A stretch of DNA of 64,000 nucleotides from Rhizobium sophoriradicis (GTDB lineage Bacteria; Pseudomonadota; Alphaproteobacteria; Rhizobiales; Rhizobiaceae): positions 310,001-374,000 of the forward strand of contig NZ_RQIH01000002.1 of the NCBI RefSeq assembly GCF_003939025.1. The letters run 5' to 3'. The position numbers were made by a program, and so were the translations under genes. Position 1 is the stretch's first letter; each line of letters begins with the position of its first letter. Positions 47,746 to 56,769 of this stretch are shown one piece after another. The notes below the pieces were generated by a model. It searched no databases, had not been told where the DNA came from, and worked only from the letters and a program-made list of their open reading frames with translations.

Positions 47746-49011
47746 TTACGACCAGCGCCGGAAGAGAGCACTGGCATTGACCCCGCCGAAGCCGAAACCG
47801 TTGGTGATGGCATAGTCCATCGCCACGGGTCGCGCTGTCTTGCCGACGATATCGATGCCGTCGGCATCAGGATCGGCTTCATCGAGGTTGCGGGTCGGCG
47901 GCGCGATCTGGTCGCGCAGCGCCAGGATGGTGAAGATTGCCTCCAGCCCGCCGGCGGCCCCGAGCAGATGGCCGGTCGCCGATTTCGTCGCGCTGACGGC
48001 AATGGCGCCATCGCGGCCGAAGACGGTGCCGATCGCAGCGATCTCGCCTTTGTCACCGACCGGCGTCGAAGTGGCGTGCGCATTCAGGTGCTTGACCTCG
48101 GAAGCAGGGATATTCGCCTGCCTGAGCGCGGCCTCCATGGCCCGGCGCGCGCCGTCGCCGTCTTCGGGACCTGCGGTCATGTGGTAGGCATCCGCCGCCG
48201 TGCCGTAGCCGACCAGTTCGGCAAGCGGTGTGGCGCCGCGGGCGAGCGCATGCTCCAGCGTCTCGATCACCAGGATGCCGGCGCCTTCGCCCATGACGAA
48301 ACCGTCGCGTGCCGTGTCGAAGGGGCGCGAGGCCAGCTCCGGCGTCTCGTTGAAGCCTGTGGAAAGGGCGCGCGCAGCGGCGAAGCCGCCAAGGCTCACC
48401 TTGTCGATGCAGGCCTCGGCGCCGCCGCAGATCGCCACATCCGCCTCGCCGGAGCGGATCAGCCGTGCCGCATCGCCGATCGCCTGGACGCTGGCAGCGC
48501 AGGCCGTCACCGGCGCGCCGAGCGGCCCCTTGAAGCCGTAGCGGATGCTGACCTGGCCGGCGGCGAGGTTGACGAGGAAGGAGGGGATGGTGAAGGGCGA
48601 CAGCCGCCGCACGCCGCGTGCCTCACCGATCCGCACCGCTTCAGCAATGGCCGGAAAGCCGCCGACGCCGGAGGCAATGATCGTTGCAGTGCGTTCGCGC
48701 TCACCTTCGTCGGTCGGCATCCAGCCGGCCTGCTTCACCGCTTCCTCCGTTGCCGCCATGGCGAACTGGATGAAGCGGTCCATCTTTTTCTGGTCCTTGG
48801 GTGTGATGTAGCGGTCGGGGTCGAAGCCCGCCTCAACATCCTCGGTGATACCGGGAACGATACCGCCGACCTTGGCCGCGAGTTCGCCGACGACATCCTC
48901 GGGCAGTGTCCTCAGACCCGAGGCTCCGCCGACAAGGCGTTTCCAGGCGGGCTCGACGCCGGTTCCGAGTGGCGAGGCAAGTCCCATGCCGGTGACAACG
49001 ATGCGATCCAT
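47746..49011 (-). CDS. Beta-ketoacyl-ACP synthase II-type condensing enzyme
   Basis: A 421-residue thiolase-fold enzyme of the FabF/KAS II class that elongates acyl-ACP with malonyl-ACP. The catalytic triad is Cys171 (TACAASVQAIGDA), His312 (NAHATSTPVGD) and His348 (SATKSATGHLLGAAGG). Most FabF proteins have TACATG or TACATS at the nucleophile; here it is TACAAS. It is not in a fab or acpP cluster but directly behind an HxlR regulator (13-bp gap), so it is probably a specialised, regulated synthase. Start at ATG 49011 after AAAGGA. Confidence 0.9.
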   Translation of the reverse strand: MDRIVVTGMGLASPLGTGVEPAWKRLVGGASGLRTLPEDVVGELAAKVGGIVPGITEDVEAGFDPDRYITPKDQKKMDRFIQFAMAATEEAVKQAGWMPTDEGERERTATIIASGVGGFPAIAEAVRIGEARGVRRLSPFTIPSFLVNLAAGQVSIRYGFKGPLGAPVTACAASVQAIGDAARLIRSGEADVAICGGAEACIDKVSLGGFAAARALSTGFNETPELASRPFDTARDGFVMGEGAGILVIETLEHALARGATPLAELVGYGTAADAYHMTAGPEDGDGARRAMEAALRQANIPASEVKHLNAHATSTPVGDKGEIAAIGTVFGRDGAIAVSATKSATGHLLGAAGGLEAIFTILALRDQIAPPTRNLDEADPDADGIDIVGKTARPVAMDYAITNGFGFGGVNASALFRRWS

Positions 49012-49024
49012 TTTATTATCCTTT

Positions 49025-49531
49025 CTATGCGTCGATGCCGAGATACCAGGCGCGCATGCGGGCGATCCGCGCGCGCACCTCGTCATCGGCTGCAGGGCCT
49101 GCAAGCAGGCCGGTGTTTTCGGGTGTCACTTGTTCGCCGGTCTGCGCATCGACCAACACGGTCTCGCGCGCTCTGCCCGAGGCCGCATCGCTGAGGAAAA
49201 AGGCGAGATCCTCTTCCGGAATGTGGCGGCTTCCCCAGGAAAACAGCGCCATCAGCACCGGAAAGAAATCGCGGCCCTTCGCCGTCAGCTGATATTCGTA
49301 ACGGGCAGGGCGCTGCTGGTAGAGCCGTCGTTCGAACAGCCCCTGATCCGTCAGGTGTTTGAGCCGCCGCGTCAGGATGTTCGGCGCCACGCCAAGGCTT
49401 TTCTGGAATTCATCGAAGCGGGACAGACCCTGGAAGGCATCACGCACTATCAGAATGCTCCACCAGTCGCCGACGCTGTCGAGCGCGCGCGCCGCCGGGC
49501 ATTTGGACTCACTGAAGCTGGTTCGTTGCAT
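49025..49531 (-). CDS. HxlR-family winged-helix regulator
   Basis: A 168-residue HTH_31/HxlR regulator with the N-terminal cysteine (FSESKCPAARALDSVGDWW) common in redox- or aldehyde-sensing members, then DEFQKSLGVAPNILTRRLKHL as the recognition helix and YEYQLTAKGRDFFPVLMAL as the wing. Start set at ATG 49531, where family similarity begins; alternatives at 49561 and 49564 would translate the operator-like repeat. No ribosome site precedes either, so a leaderless transcript is possible. It probably controls itself and the synthase gene 13 bp downstream. Confidence 0.82.
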   Translation of the reverse strand: MQRTSFSESKCPAARALDSVGDWWSILIVRDAFQGLSRFDEFQKSLGVAPNILTRRLKHLTDQGLFERRLYQQRPARYEYQLTAKGRDFFPVLMALFSWGSRHIPEEDLAFFLSDAASGRARETVLVDAQTGEQVTPENTGLLAGPAADDEVRARIARMRAWYLGIDA

Positions 49532-49537
49532 GATGAT

Positions 49538-49556
49538 AGTCACTACAGCAGTGACT
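49538..49556. promoter_or_regulatory. Inverted repeat at the hxlR-type gene start
   Basis: AGTCACT and AGTGACT are perfect 7-bp arms separated by ACAGC, six bases upstream of the start codon. Read on the minus strand, TTGCAT, 17 bases and TAGTGA form a fair promoter whose -10 lies inside the repeat. Autoregulation by the encoded protein is the simplest reading. Confidence 0.6.
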
Positions 49557-49669
49557 GTCATCATGCAAGTTACATCTATCGCGCAAAAGAAAACGGGCGG
49601 GCAGGGTGCCAGTGACGCATGCCAGTTCTGCGGCAAACCGCGGGGCGCCCCACTTATCCCGAAGGAATG

Positions 49670-49858
49670 TCAGGCGAAACCGAGCGGCAGGTTTTCCGGT
49701 TTCCTGTCGGCGCCGTAATCGCGCTCATGCGGCGACCGGCGGCGGTCGTCGCGGCGCGAGGAAAGGTCGATACGGTTTTCGGCAAAGATCCCGTCGGGAT
49801 AGGTGCCGGTATCATGGCAGTCGGCGTCGGTCTTCGGCGCAAGGATTTTCAGGATCAT
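49670..49858 (-). CDS. Small hypothetical protein, 62 residues
   Basis: A 62-residue polar protein, MILKILAPKTDADCHDTGTY then PDGIFAENRIDLSSRRDDRR and a charged end. The ATG at 49858 is preceded by GGAGGAA with five-base spacing, the best ribosome site in this gap, which favours it over an opposing frame on the plus strand. No family recognised and no membrane segment. The rest of the gap (49557-50067) shows no other convincing gene. Confidence 0.5.
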   Translation of the reverse strand: MILKILAPKTDADCHDTGTYPDGIFAENRIDLSSRRDDRRRSPHERDYGADRKPENLPLGFA

Positions 49859-50052
49859 CGGGGTTCCTCCACGGCGCAGCATCAACACTCGGAAAGGCCG
49901 CATGGTTCCAACTATAGAAGCTGAATTATTAATAAATTAACCATAAATTCCGGCCGAGGGTAAGCCGCTGCAACCTCGGCGCGGCATTCACCCCGATTGA
50001 AATGGTATTGTCGCTGGAACTCCTGATGTTGCTCGCCGTTGATCTGGCATGA

Positions 50053-50463
<411 letters not shown>

Positions 50464-50479
50464 TCTCCGCGGAGCTTGC

Positions 50480-50511
50480 CGCTGACCGCCCCTTCGCGGG
50501 GGCGATCAGCG
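50480..50511 (+). terminator. Large hairpin after the SFPASDP-motif gene
   Basis: CGCTGA and CGCCCC on the left pair with GGGGCG and TCAGCG on the right, with an unpaired base between blocks, 16 bp after the stop codon. It lacks a T-run, so termination efficiency is doubtful. Confidence 0.5.
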
Positions 50512-50647
50512 CCCGTATGACGGATTGATGTCAAAACTGAAAAACAGCTGAAATCCGCGGATGTCTGATTGACATGCGAGCCTTCTAGAGAGGGTCCGAG
50601 AAGGGAGCGTCCGTGACGCGCTTCCCAGGTCTTGGAGACGCGCCCTC

Positions 50648-51478
50648 ATGAAAATCATCCAGATCACCGACACTCATTTCAGCCCGAACAAACCGCATTT
50701 CAACGGCAATTGGGCGCCGCTTCTGAGCTGGATCGAAGCGACCGGCGCCGATCTGATCGTGCATACCGGTGATCTCACCGTCGACGGCGCCGACAAGGAC
50801 GAGGATATAATCTTCTCGATGGATCTGATGCGGCAAGTGTCGATCCCGATGCTGATCGTTCCCGGCAATCACGATGTCGGCCACTTCAGGGAAACCGACC
50901 AGCCCGTCAACGCCGAGCGGCTGGCCCGCTGGCGCAGCCTAGCCGGTGACGATCGCTGGCTCGAGGATGCGGCCGGCTGGCGCTTCATCGGCTTGAATTC
51001 GCTGCTTCTCGGTCATGAGGATGACGAGGAAGAGGCCCAGTTCGAATGGCTCGCCAAGGCGCTCGAAGACAGGGCGGGGCGGCGCGTGGCTCTCTTCGCG
51101 CATAAGCCTCTGTTCGTCGATGCACCCGATGAAGGCGATACCGGCTACTGGAGCGTTCGCCCGGCTCAGCGCCGGCGGCTTTATGATCTGATCGCAGCCC
51201 ATGACGTGGCGCTGTTTGCCAGCGGCCACCTTCACTGGGCCTGGCAGGGCCGTTTCGACAATACTCAGCTGACCTGGGGTCCATCGGCTGCCTTCATCAT
51301 CGACAAGATGGAGCGCGAGATGCCGGGCGAGCGCCTGATCGGCGCCGTCGTTCACGAGTTCGATACCTGGGTCGAAAGCCAGATCGTCGCCGTTCCCGGC
51401 ATGACCGCCCATGTGCTCGATGATGTTGTGCTCGATGTCTATCCCCAAGCGGTCAAGCAGCGGGAACCTGTCGAATGA
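50648..51478 (+). CDS. Metallophosphoesterase (GpdQ/CpdA-like phosphodiesterase)
   Basis: A 276-residue calcineurin-like phosphoesterase with the full metal-binding set: ITDTH (residues 6-10), HTGDLTVDG, PGNHDVGHF, an FAHKPLF histidine and ASGHLHWAWQG. There is no signal peptide, so it is cytoplasmic. Length and motif spacing are close to GpdQ glycerophosphodiesterases and CpdA cAMP phosphodiesterases. Its stop overlaps the start of an ABC ATPase gene (ATGA), making it the first gene of a transport operon. It therefore more likely hydrolyses an imported phosphodiester than a second messenger. Confidence 0.85.
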   Translation: MKIIQITDTHFSPNKPHFNGNWAPLLSWIEATGADLIVHTGDLTVDGADKDEDIIFSMDLMRQVSIPMLIVPGNHDVGHFRETDQPVNAERLARWRSLAGDDRWLEDAAGWRFIGLNSLLLGHEDDEEEAQFEWLAKALEDRAGRRVALFAHKPLFVDAPDEGDTGYWSVRPAQRRRLYDLIAAHDVALFASGHLHWAWQGRFDNTQLTWGPSAAFIIDKMEREMPGERLIGAVVHEFDTWVESQIVAVPGMTAHVLDDVVLDVYPQAVKQREPVE

Positions 51479-52686
51479 GCGCGCTCTCGCTTCGCGGCAT
51501 CACCAAGGCCTTCGGCGGAAACCAGATCCTCAACGGCGTCAGCCTCGATGTCGGCGCCGGTGAATTCATCGCCCTGGTCGGCCCCTCCGGCTGCGGCAAG
51601 AGCACGCTTTTGCGCGTCCTTGCCGGCCTCGACCATGCCGATAGCGGCGAAATTCTGATCGGTGGGCAAGACATGTCGGGCGTCGCGGCTGCCGAGCGCA
51701 ACATCGCCATGGTCTTTCAGTCCTACGCGCTCTATCCGCATCTGACGGCGTCTCAGAATATCGCCGTGCCGCTGGCGATGCGCCGGCTCTCGAGGGTGCA
51801 GCGGCTGCCCTTCATCGGATCGCTGATACCAGGCCAGCGCGCCACTCGTGCGGCGATCGCCCGCGACGTCCGCGATATGGCGACCTCGCTGAAGATCGAC
51901 CATCTGCTCGACCGCAAACCCGGCCAGATGTCGGGTGGCCAGCGTCAGCGCGTGGCGCTGGCCCGGGCAATGGTGCGCCAGCCGAGCATCTTCCTGATGG
52001 ACGAGCCGCTGTCCAATCTCGACGCCAATCTGCGCGTTCACGCCAGAGGCGAGATCGTCGACCTGCATCGCCGCGCCGGCGTGCCGACGCTCTATGTCAC
52101 CCATGACCAGGCGGAAGCACTGTCGATGGCGGATCGCGTCGCGGTGATGATGGGCGGCCGATTGCTGCAGATCGCAAGTCCTCAGCTCATCTACGACGAT
52201 CCAGCCCATATCGAGGTCGCCCGCTTCATCGGCCAGCCGCGCATCAACCTGCTTCCGGCCTTTGCCGAAGGCGGCGTCGTTCTCTGCGGCGGCCTGCGGC
52301 TGACGCTTGAAAATTCACCCGCCGGAAAGATGCCGGTCACGCTCGCCATTCGCCCTGAATTCGTCTTTCTCGCCAAGAGCCGGCATGACGGCCTTGCCGC
52401 CCGGATCGAACGCGTCGAATTCCTGGGGTCCGAGGTTATCCTCCATTGTCGGCTCGACGCGATCGGTGAGACCGTCATCGCCAAGGTACAGCCGTCCGAA
52501 GCCTCCGGGCTTGCGGCCGGCGATGCCGTGGGACTGCGACTGTCGCCCGGCCGCACGCTGATCTTTGCCGAGGACGGCAGCCGGCTGGCCGGCTTCGTCG
52601 CCGGTAGTGATGCCGGGCTCAGCGCCGCTGATGCCGGGCTCAGCGCTGCTGATGCCGACGTCCAGCGGGAGTGGGCGCATGGCTAG
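51475..52686 (+). CDS. UgpC/MalK-type ABC transporter ATPase
   Basis: A 403-residue ATPase of the CUT1 importer class: Walker A GPSGCGKST (about residues 38-46), Q-loop VFQSYALYPHLT, signature MSGGQRQRVALARAMVRQP, Walker B FLMDEPLSNLD and a C-terminal TOBE-type regulatory domain. Compared with UgpC there is an insertion of roughly 15 residues before the signature helix (RVQRLPFIGSLIPGQRATRA). The C-terminus carries a tandem DAGLSAA repeat encoded by 21-bp DNA repeats. It overlaps the phosphodiesterase gene by 4 bp and the permease by 8 bp. Confidence 0.9.
   Translation: MSALSLRGITKAFGGNQILNGVSLDVGAGEFIALVGPSGCGKSTLLRVLAGLDHADSGEILIGGQDMSGVAAAERNIAMVFQSYALYPHLTASQNIAVPLAMRRLSRVQRLPFIGSLIPGQRATRAAIARDVRDMATSLKIDHLLDRKPGQMSGGQRQRVALARAMVRQPSIFLMDEPLSNLDANLRVHARGEIVDLHRRAGVPTLYVTHDQAEALSMADRVAVMMGGRLLQIASPQLIYDDPAHIEVARFIGQPRINLLPAFAEGGVVLCGGLRLTLENSPAGKMPVTLAIRPEFVFLAKSRHDGLAARIERVEFLGSEVILHCRLDAIGETVIAKVQPSEASGLAAGDAVGLRLSPGRTLIFAEDGSRLAGFVAGSDAGLSAADAGLSAADADVQREWAHG
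52609..52655 (+). repeat. 21-bp tandem repeat in ATPase gene 3' end
   Basis: The unit GATGCCGGGCTCAGCGCNGC(T) occurs at 52609-52629 and 52630-52650 and begins again at 52651. It encodes DAGLSAA twice, in a tail that is not part of the ATPase or TOBE domains. Copy number could vary by slippage without changing frame. Confidence 0.7.
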
Positions 52687-53602
52687 CCTCGCCTCCATGG
52701 CCATCCCTGATAACTCCGCCGTTGCCCATCGCCGCAGCGAGGCCCGCATAGCCTGGATGCTGGTGCTGCCGGCGATGATCCTGCTCTTTCTCTTCGTGCT
52801 GTTGCCGGTCGCGGCTGTCGTCGTGCTCGGCTTTACCGATTTCGAACTCGGCTACGGCAAGTTCCGTTTCGTCGGCTTCGAGAATTACGCTCACCTGATC
52901 ACCGACCGCACCTTCCGCAAATCGCTGTGGAATACGACGCTCTATACGGCGATCGTGGCGCCGGTCTCGATCCTGCTCGGTCTCGGCATCGCCTTGCTGA
53001 TCGAGAGCGAGACCGCGGCGCGCAGCTTCTTCCGCACGGCCTATTTCCTGCCGGTCGCCTCGCTGATCGTCGCCATGGCGACCGTCTGGCAATATATGTT
53101 CCACCCGACGATCGGCCCGCTCAACGCGCTGCTGTCACTTGTCGGTCTGGCCGGTCCGAACTGGCTGGGCAGCTCCGGCACCGTGCTTTACAGCCTGTCG
53201 ATCATCGGCGTCTGGCAATCGGCCGGCTTCAACATGGTGCTGTTTCTGGCCGGTCTGACGGCAATCCCGCGGGAGCTTTACGCAGCGGCCGAAGTGGACG
53301 GCGCCAGATCCGCCTTCGATCGCTTCCTGCTGGTCACCTGGCCGATGCTCGGGCCGACGACGCTCTTCGTCATCACCATTAGCATCACCAATGCGGTCAA
53401 GGTCTTCGAGACTGTCAAAACGCTGACCGAGGGCGGCCCGAACAAGGCGTCTGAAGTGCTGCTCTTCACGATCTACCAGGAGGGTTTCGTCTACCTACGC
53501 ATCGGTTACGCCTCGGCGATGACCGTGGTCTTCCTGCTGATCCTCGTGGTGCTGATGTTCCTGCAATACCGCCTTCTCGATCGCCGGGTGCATTACACAT
53601 GA
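52679..53602 (+). CDS. UgpA-like ABC transporter permease
   Basis: A 307-residue CUT1 permease with six hydrophobic segments, the N-terminal WMLVLPAMILLFLFVLLPVA and the EAA loop ELYAAAEVDGARSAFDRFLLVTWPML (given in part) that docks the ATPase. Start at ATG 52679, overlapping the ATPase stop; an earlier frame to 52565 is the repeat region read in another frame. It overlaps the next permease by ATGA. Confidence 0.9.
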   Translation: MASLASMAIPDNSAVAHRRSEARIAWMLVLPAMILLFLFVLLPVAAVVVLGFTDFELGYGKFRFVGFENYAHLITDRTFRKSLWNTTLYTAIVAPVSILLGLGIALLIESETAARSFFRTAYFLPVASLIVAMATVWQYMFHPTIGPLNALLSLVGLAGPNWLGSSGTVLYSLSIIGVWQSAGFNMVLFLAGLTAIPRELYAAAEVDGARSAFDRFLLVTWPMLGPTTLFVITISITNAVKVFETVKTLTEGGPNKASEVLLFTIYQEGFVYLRIGYASAMTVVFLLILVVLMFLQYRLLDRRVHYT

Positions 53603-54432
53603 CGAGCGCATTTTCCCTTGGCAGGATCATCCGCCTGACGCTGCTTTCGCTGGGCGCAATCATCTTCCTGTCGCCCTACGTCTTCATGATCTCGGCGGCG
53701 GGCAAGACGCAGAGCGACATCTTTACCTCGTCGCTGTCGCTCATCCCGGCGCATCTCGCCTATGCCGAGAATTTCGCCAAGGCCTTGAGCCGGGTGCCGA
53801 TGGCGCGGCTCCTGTGGAACGGCGTTGTCGTCTGCGGGCTGATCTTCTTCTTTCAGGTGCTGGTGGCCATCCCCTGCGCCTATGCCATGGCGAAGCTGCG
53901 TTTCGGCGCGGCGCGGGCCATGATGGTGCTGGTCATGCTCGGACTTCTCGTGCCGATCCATGCGACCGCGCTGCCGCTTTATGTCGCCTTCGACCGCGCC
54001 GCGCTGCTCAACAGCTATGCCGCCCTGGTCGCGCCTTTTACGATTTCGGTCTTCGCGATCTTCATGTTCCTGCAGTTCTTCCGTGCCATGCCTGACGACC
54101 TCATCCATGCCGCACGCCTCGACGGCATGTCGGAGCTCGGCATCGTCGCCCGCGTCATCGTGCCGAATGCCTGGCCAGCCGTCACCGCCTTCGCCATCTT
54201 CTCGGTCGTCGCCCACTGGAACGATCTCTACTGGCCATTGATCGTCATCAGCAAGCAGGACTATGCCACGCCACCGCTCGGGCTGATGTATTTCCGCGCC
54301 GCCGAGGCCGGCGACGACTACGGCGCACTGATGGCGGCGACCCTCATCATAACCCTTCCCCTCGTCGCCGCCTTCCTGCTTGCGCAGAAGCGTTTCGTCG
54401 AGGGCATCACCATGACCGGTCTCAAAGGCTGA
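53599..54432 (+). CDS. UgpE-like ABC transporter permease
   Basis: A 277-residue CUT1 permease, second of the pair, with six helices and the EAA loop DLIHAARLDGMSELGIVARVI. The N-terminal SPYVFMISAAGKTQSDIF is typical of the UgpE/MalG side. Overlaps the first permease by 4 bp; the binding-protein gene follows after 25 bp. Confidence 0.9.
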   Translation: MTSAFSLGRIIRLTLLSLGAIIFLSPYVFMISAAGKTQSDIFTSSLSLIPAHLAYAENFAKALSRVPMARLLWNGVVVCGLIFFFQVLVAIPCAYAMAKLRFGAARAMMVLVMLGLLVPIHATALPLYVAFDRAALLNSYAALVAPFTISVFAIFMFLQFFRAMPDDLIHAARLDGMSELGIVARVIVPNAWPAVTAFAIFSVVAHWNDLYWPLIVISKQDYATPPLGLMYFRAAEAGDDYGALMAATLIITLPLVAAFLLAQKRFVEGITMTGLKG

Positions 54433-54457
54433 CCGGCTTCAACCAGGAGAACGAGCG

Positions 54458-55723
54458 ATGAAACTTATCACCCAGATTCTCGCCGCAGCGGCCGTATCGA
54501 TGGCAATCGCGCTTCCCGCGCATGCCGAGACGACGCTGACGGTTCACTACCCGATGCCGGGTTTCTTCAAGGACGTGATGGACACGATCTCGAAGAAGTT
54601 CATGGCTGAGAACCCCGATATCAAGATCCAGTTCGCCAGCCCCTCGGCCACCTATGAAGAAGGCATCCAGACGATCCTTCGCCAGGCCGGCACCAGCGAA
54701 ATGCCCGATATCACCTTCATCGGCCTGAACCGCCTGCGCATGCTCGACGAACGCGATGTCGCCGTCGACCTCGGCCCGCTCGTCAAGAAGGACGGCAACA
54801 TGGCCGAGCAGGGCTTCTCCGACACGATCCTCAAGCTCGCCCAGGTCAAGGGCAAGCAGGTTGGCCTCGCTTTCGCGACCTCCAACCCGATCATGTATTA
54901 CAACGCCGATCTCGTGAAGGCGGCCGGCGGCGATCCCGACAATCCGCCGAAGACCTGGGATGAGGTCATTGCGCTCGGAGGCAAGATCAAGGCGCTCGGC
55001 AACGGCGTCGACGGCATCGATTTCCGCTGGCAGGGCGACGACTGGATGTTTTCGGCGCTGCTCTTCGGCGCCGGCGGCAAGATGCTGAGCGATGACGAAA
55101 GCAAGGTCGCCTTCAACGGTCCGGAAGGTCAGAAGGCCGTCGAGGTCCTGCATCGTCTGGTCACCGAGGGCGGCATGCCCGTCTTCACCAAGCCCGCCGG
55201 CGAACAGGCTTTCGCCGCCGGCAAGGTCGGTTTCGAATTCCAGACCACAGGCGCTCTGCGCAACACGATCAAGAATGTCGGCAATAAATTCGATCTGCGC
55301 ACCGCCAAGATCCCGCTGATCGATCCGGTGAACGGCCGCCTTCCCACAGGCGGTAATGCCGTCGTCATCCTGACCCATGACGCCGCCAAGCAAGACGCCG
55401 CCTGGAAGTTCGCCAAGTTCGCCGCCGGCCCTTACGGCGCCTCGGTAGTCGTGCCCGGCACCGGTTATGTCCCGAACAACGAGCTTGCCGCCAAGTCGCC
55501 CGAATATCTCGGCGATTTCTACAAGCAGAACCCGCTGTTCCAGGCGGGCCTCAGCCAGATGCCGGTCATGATCCCCTGGTATGCCTTCCCCGGCTCCAAC
55601 GGTGTCAAGGTCACCCAGACGATCGTCGACAATCTTTCGCGCATCGTCGACCAGTCGGCCGAGCCGAAGGAAGCGCTCGACGATGCAGCCGCCGATGTCG
55701 AAGGGATGCTGCCGCGCAGCTGA
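54458..55723 (+). CDS. UgpB-like periplasmic binding protein
   Basis: A 421-residue family 1 solute-binding protein with a signal peptide (ILAAAAVSMAIALPAHA, cleaved before ETTLTV). The order of conserved phrases resembles UgpB: KKFMAENPDIKIQFASPSAT, NPIMYYNADLVKAAGGDPDNP, PKTWDEVIALGGKIKALGNG and, late, GTGYVPNNELAAKSPEYLGD. UgpB binds glycerol-3-phosphate and glycerophosphodiesters; related proteins bind sugars or polyols. It ends the operon, before a terminator. Confidence 0.88.
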   Translation: MKLITQILAAAAVSMAIALPAHAETTLTVHYPMPGFFKDVMDTISKKFMAENPDIKIQFASPSATYEEGIQTILRQAGTSEMPDITFIGLNRLRMLDERDVAVDLGPLVKKDGNMAEQGFSDTILKLAQVKGKQVGLAFATSNPIMYYNADLVKAAGGDPDNPPKTWDEVIALGGKIKALGNGVDGIDFRWQGDDWMFSALLFGAGGKMLSDDESKVAFNGPEGQKAVEVLHRLVTEGGMPVFTKPAGEQAFAAGKVGFEFQTTGALRNTIKNVGNKFDLRTAKIPLIDPVNGRLPTGGNAVVILTHDAAKQDAAWKFAKFAAGPYGASVVVPGTGYVPNNELAAKSPEYLGDFYKQNPLFQAGLSQMPVMIPWYAFPGSNGVKVTQTIVDNLSRIVDQSAEPKEALDDAAADVEGMLPRS

Positions 55724-55743
55724 TCGTTTTCCGCGTCAGAAGA

Positions 55744-55777
55744 AGGGGCCGCCACGCCGAGCGCGCGGCGGCCCTTT
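55744..55777. terminator. Hairpin terminator between binding-protein and LacI genes
   Basis: Perfect 8-bp core stem GGGCCGCC (55746-55753) / GGCGGCCC (55767-55774), flanked by AAG and TTT, between convergent genes. It could serve both strands. Confidence 0.8.
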
Positions 55778-55788
55778 ATTCCGGGTGG

Positions 55789-56769
55789 TTAGATGGCGCG
55801 CACCGTGCCGCCGCGGCGCAGCGTATAGGCGACGTCGAGGTGGCGGGCAGGGGCGGCATTCTCTGCCATGTCGAGCAGCAGCGAGGCGGCCGTCGCGCCC
55901 ATGCTGGCATCCGGCATTTCGATGGTTGTCAGCGGCGGATCGATCAGCCGGCCGATGGCGATGCCGTCGAAGCCGGCGACCGAAACATCCCCCGGCACCG
56001 ACAGCCCCTCGCGCTTCAGCGCGCCGATGACGCCGAGCGCCAGAAGATCGTTGGAGGCGATGATCGCCGTCGGCGAAAGCGAGGTCATCGCCGCACTGAG
56101 ATCGAGCTGGTCATAGCCGCCGACGAAGGAGATCTGAATAGCGTCGAGCGGCGTCAGGCCGTTCTCGGCCATGGCGTCGAGGTAACCCTGGTAGCGAAGA
56201 CGAGCGCGATCGGAGGCGGCGAAATTGCCGGAGAGAAAGAGGATGTGGCGGTGGCCCATGCCGATCAGGAACGTCGTGATCACCCGGCCGGCGCCGCGAT
56301 TATCGGCGGTGACGGCCGCCGGAAACTGCGCCGTCGGCAGGTTGTTGAGAAGCACGGTCGGCGGCAGCTTGGGGAGCAGCGCCTCGCTCGTCGACGGGTC
56401 GCAGACGGTGAGGATCAGCCCGGTCGGCCGGTCATTCAGGAGTGCGGCGACGGCATCGGCCTCGCGTGCCGGATCGTAATTCGACTGAGCGATCAACACC
56501 CCATGGCCGGCGACCAGCATGCGGTTCTGGATGCTCGACAGCGACGAGGCAAAGACCGGATTGGTGATGCTCGGGATCAAGACGCCGATTACCGGCCTGC
56601 GCCCGAGCCGCACGACAGCATGGCCGGCCGGGCGATAACCGAGTTCGGCGGCGGCACGGCGCACCTTGCGCACCATCAGATCGCTGGCCGGTCCGTTGCG
56701 ATTGAGAACCCGGCTTGCCGTCGCCAGCGAACATCCTGCCCGGAATGCGACTTGCTGCAATGTCGCCAT
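55789..56769 (-). CDS. LacI-family transcriptional regulator
   Basis: A 326-residue repressor with the N-terminal helix-turn-helix TLQQVAFRAGCSLATASRVL, hinge region AELGYRPAGHAV, and a periplasmic-binding-protein-like effector domain (IGVLIPSITNPVFASSLSSI; IIASNDLLALGVIGALKREG; VSVAGFDGI). Start at ATG 56769 after AGGAGGG; upstream in-frame residues are not conserved. It converges on the phosphodiesterase-transporter operon and is its probable regulator; a small inverted repeat ATGTC-TGATT-GACAT at 50561-50575 is a possible operator. Confidence 0.87.
   Translation of the reverse strand: MATLQQVAFRAGCSLATASRVLNRNGPASDLMVRKVRRAAAELGYRPAGHAVVRLGRRPVIGVLIPSITNPVFASSLSSIQNRMLVAGHGVLIAQSNYDPAREADAVAALLNDRPTGLILTVCDPSTSEALLPKLPPTVLLNNLPTAQFPAAVTADNRGAGRVITTFLIGMGHRHILFLSGNFAASDRARLRYQGYLDAMAENGLTPLDAIQISFVGGYDQLDLSAAMTSLSPTAIIASNDLLALGVIGALKREGLSVPGDVSVAGFDGIAIGRLIDPPLTTIEMPDASMGATAASLLLDMAENAAPARHLDVAYTLRRGGTVRAI

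Noticed and set aside
49663..49924. Plus-strand small open frame opposite the 62-residue gene
   Set aside because: Its start lacks a good ribosome site compared with GGAGGAA on the minus strand; both cannot easily be real.
50561..50575. ATGTC-TGATT-GACAT inverted repeat as a firm LacI operator
   Set aside because: The arms are only 5 bp and the site is not a typical LacI-family CG-centred palindrome, so it is mentioned only as a possibility under the regulator.
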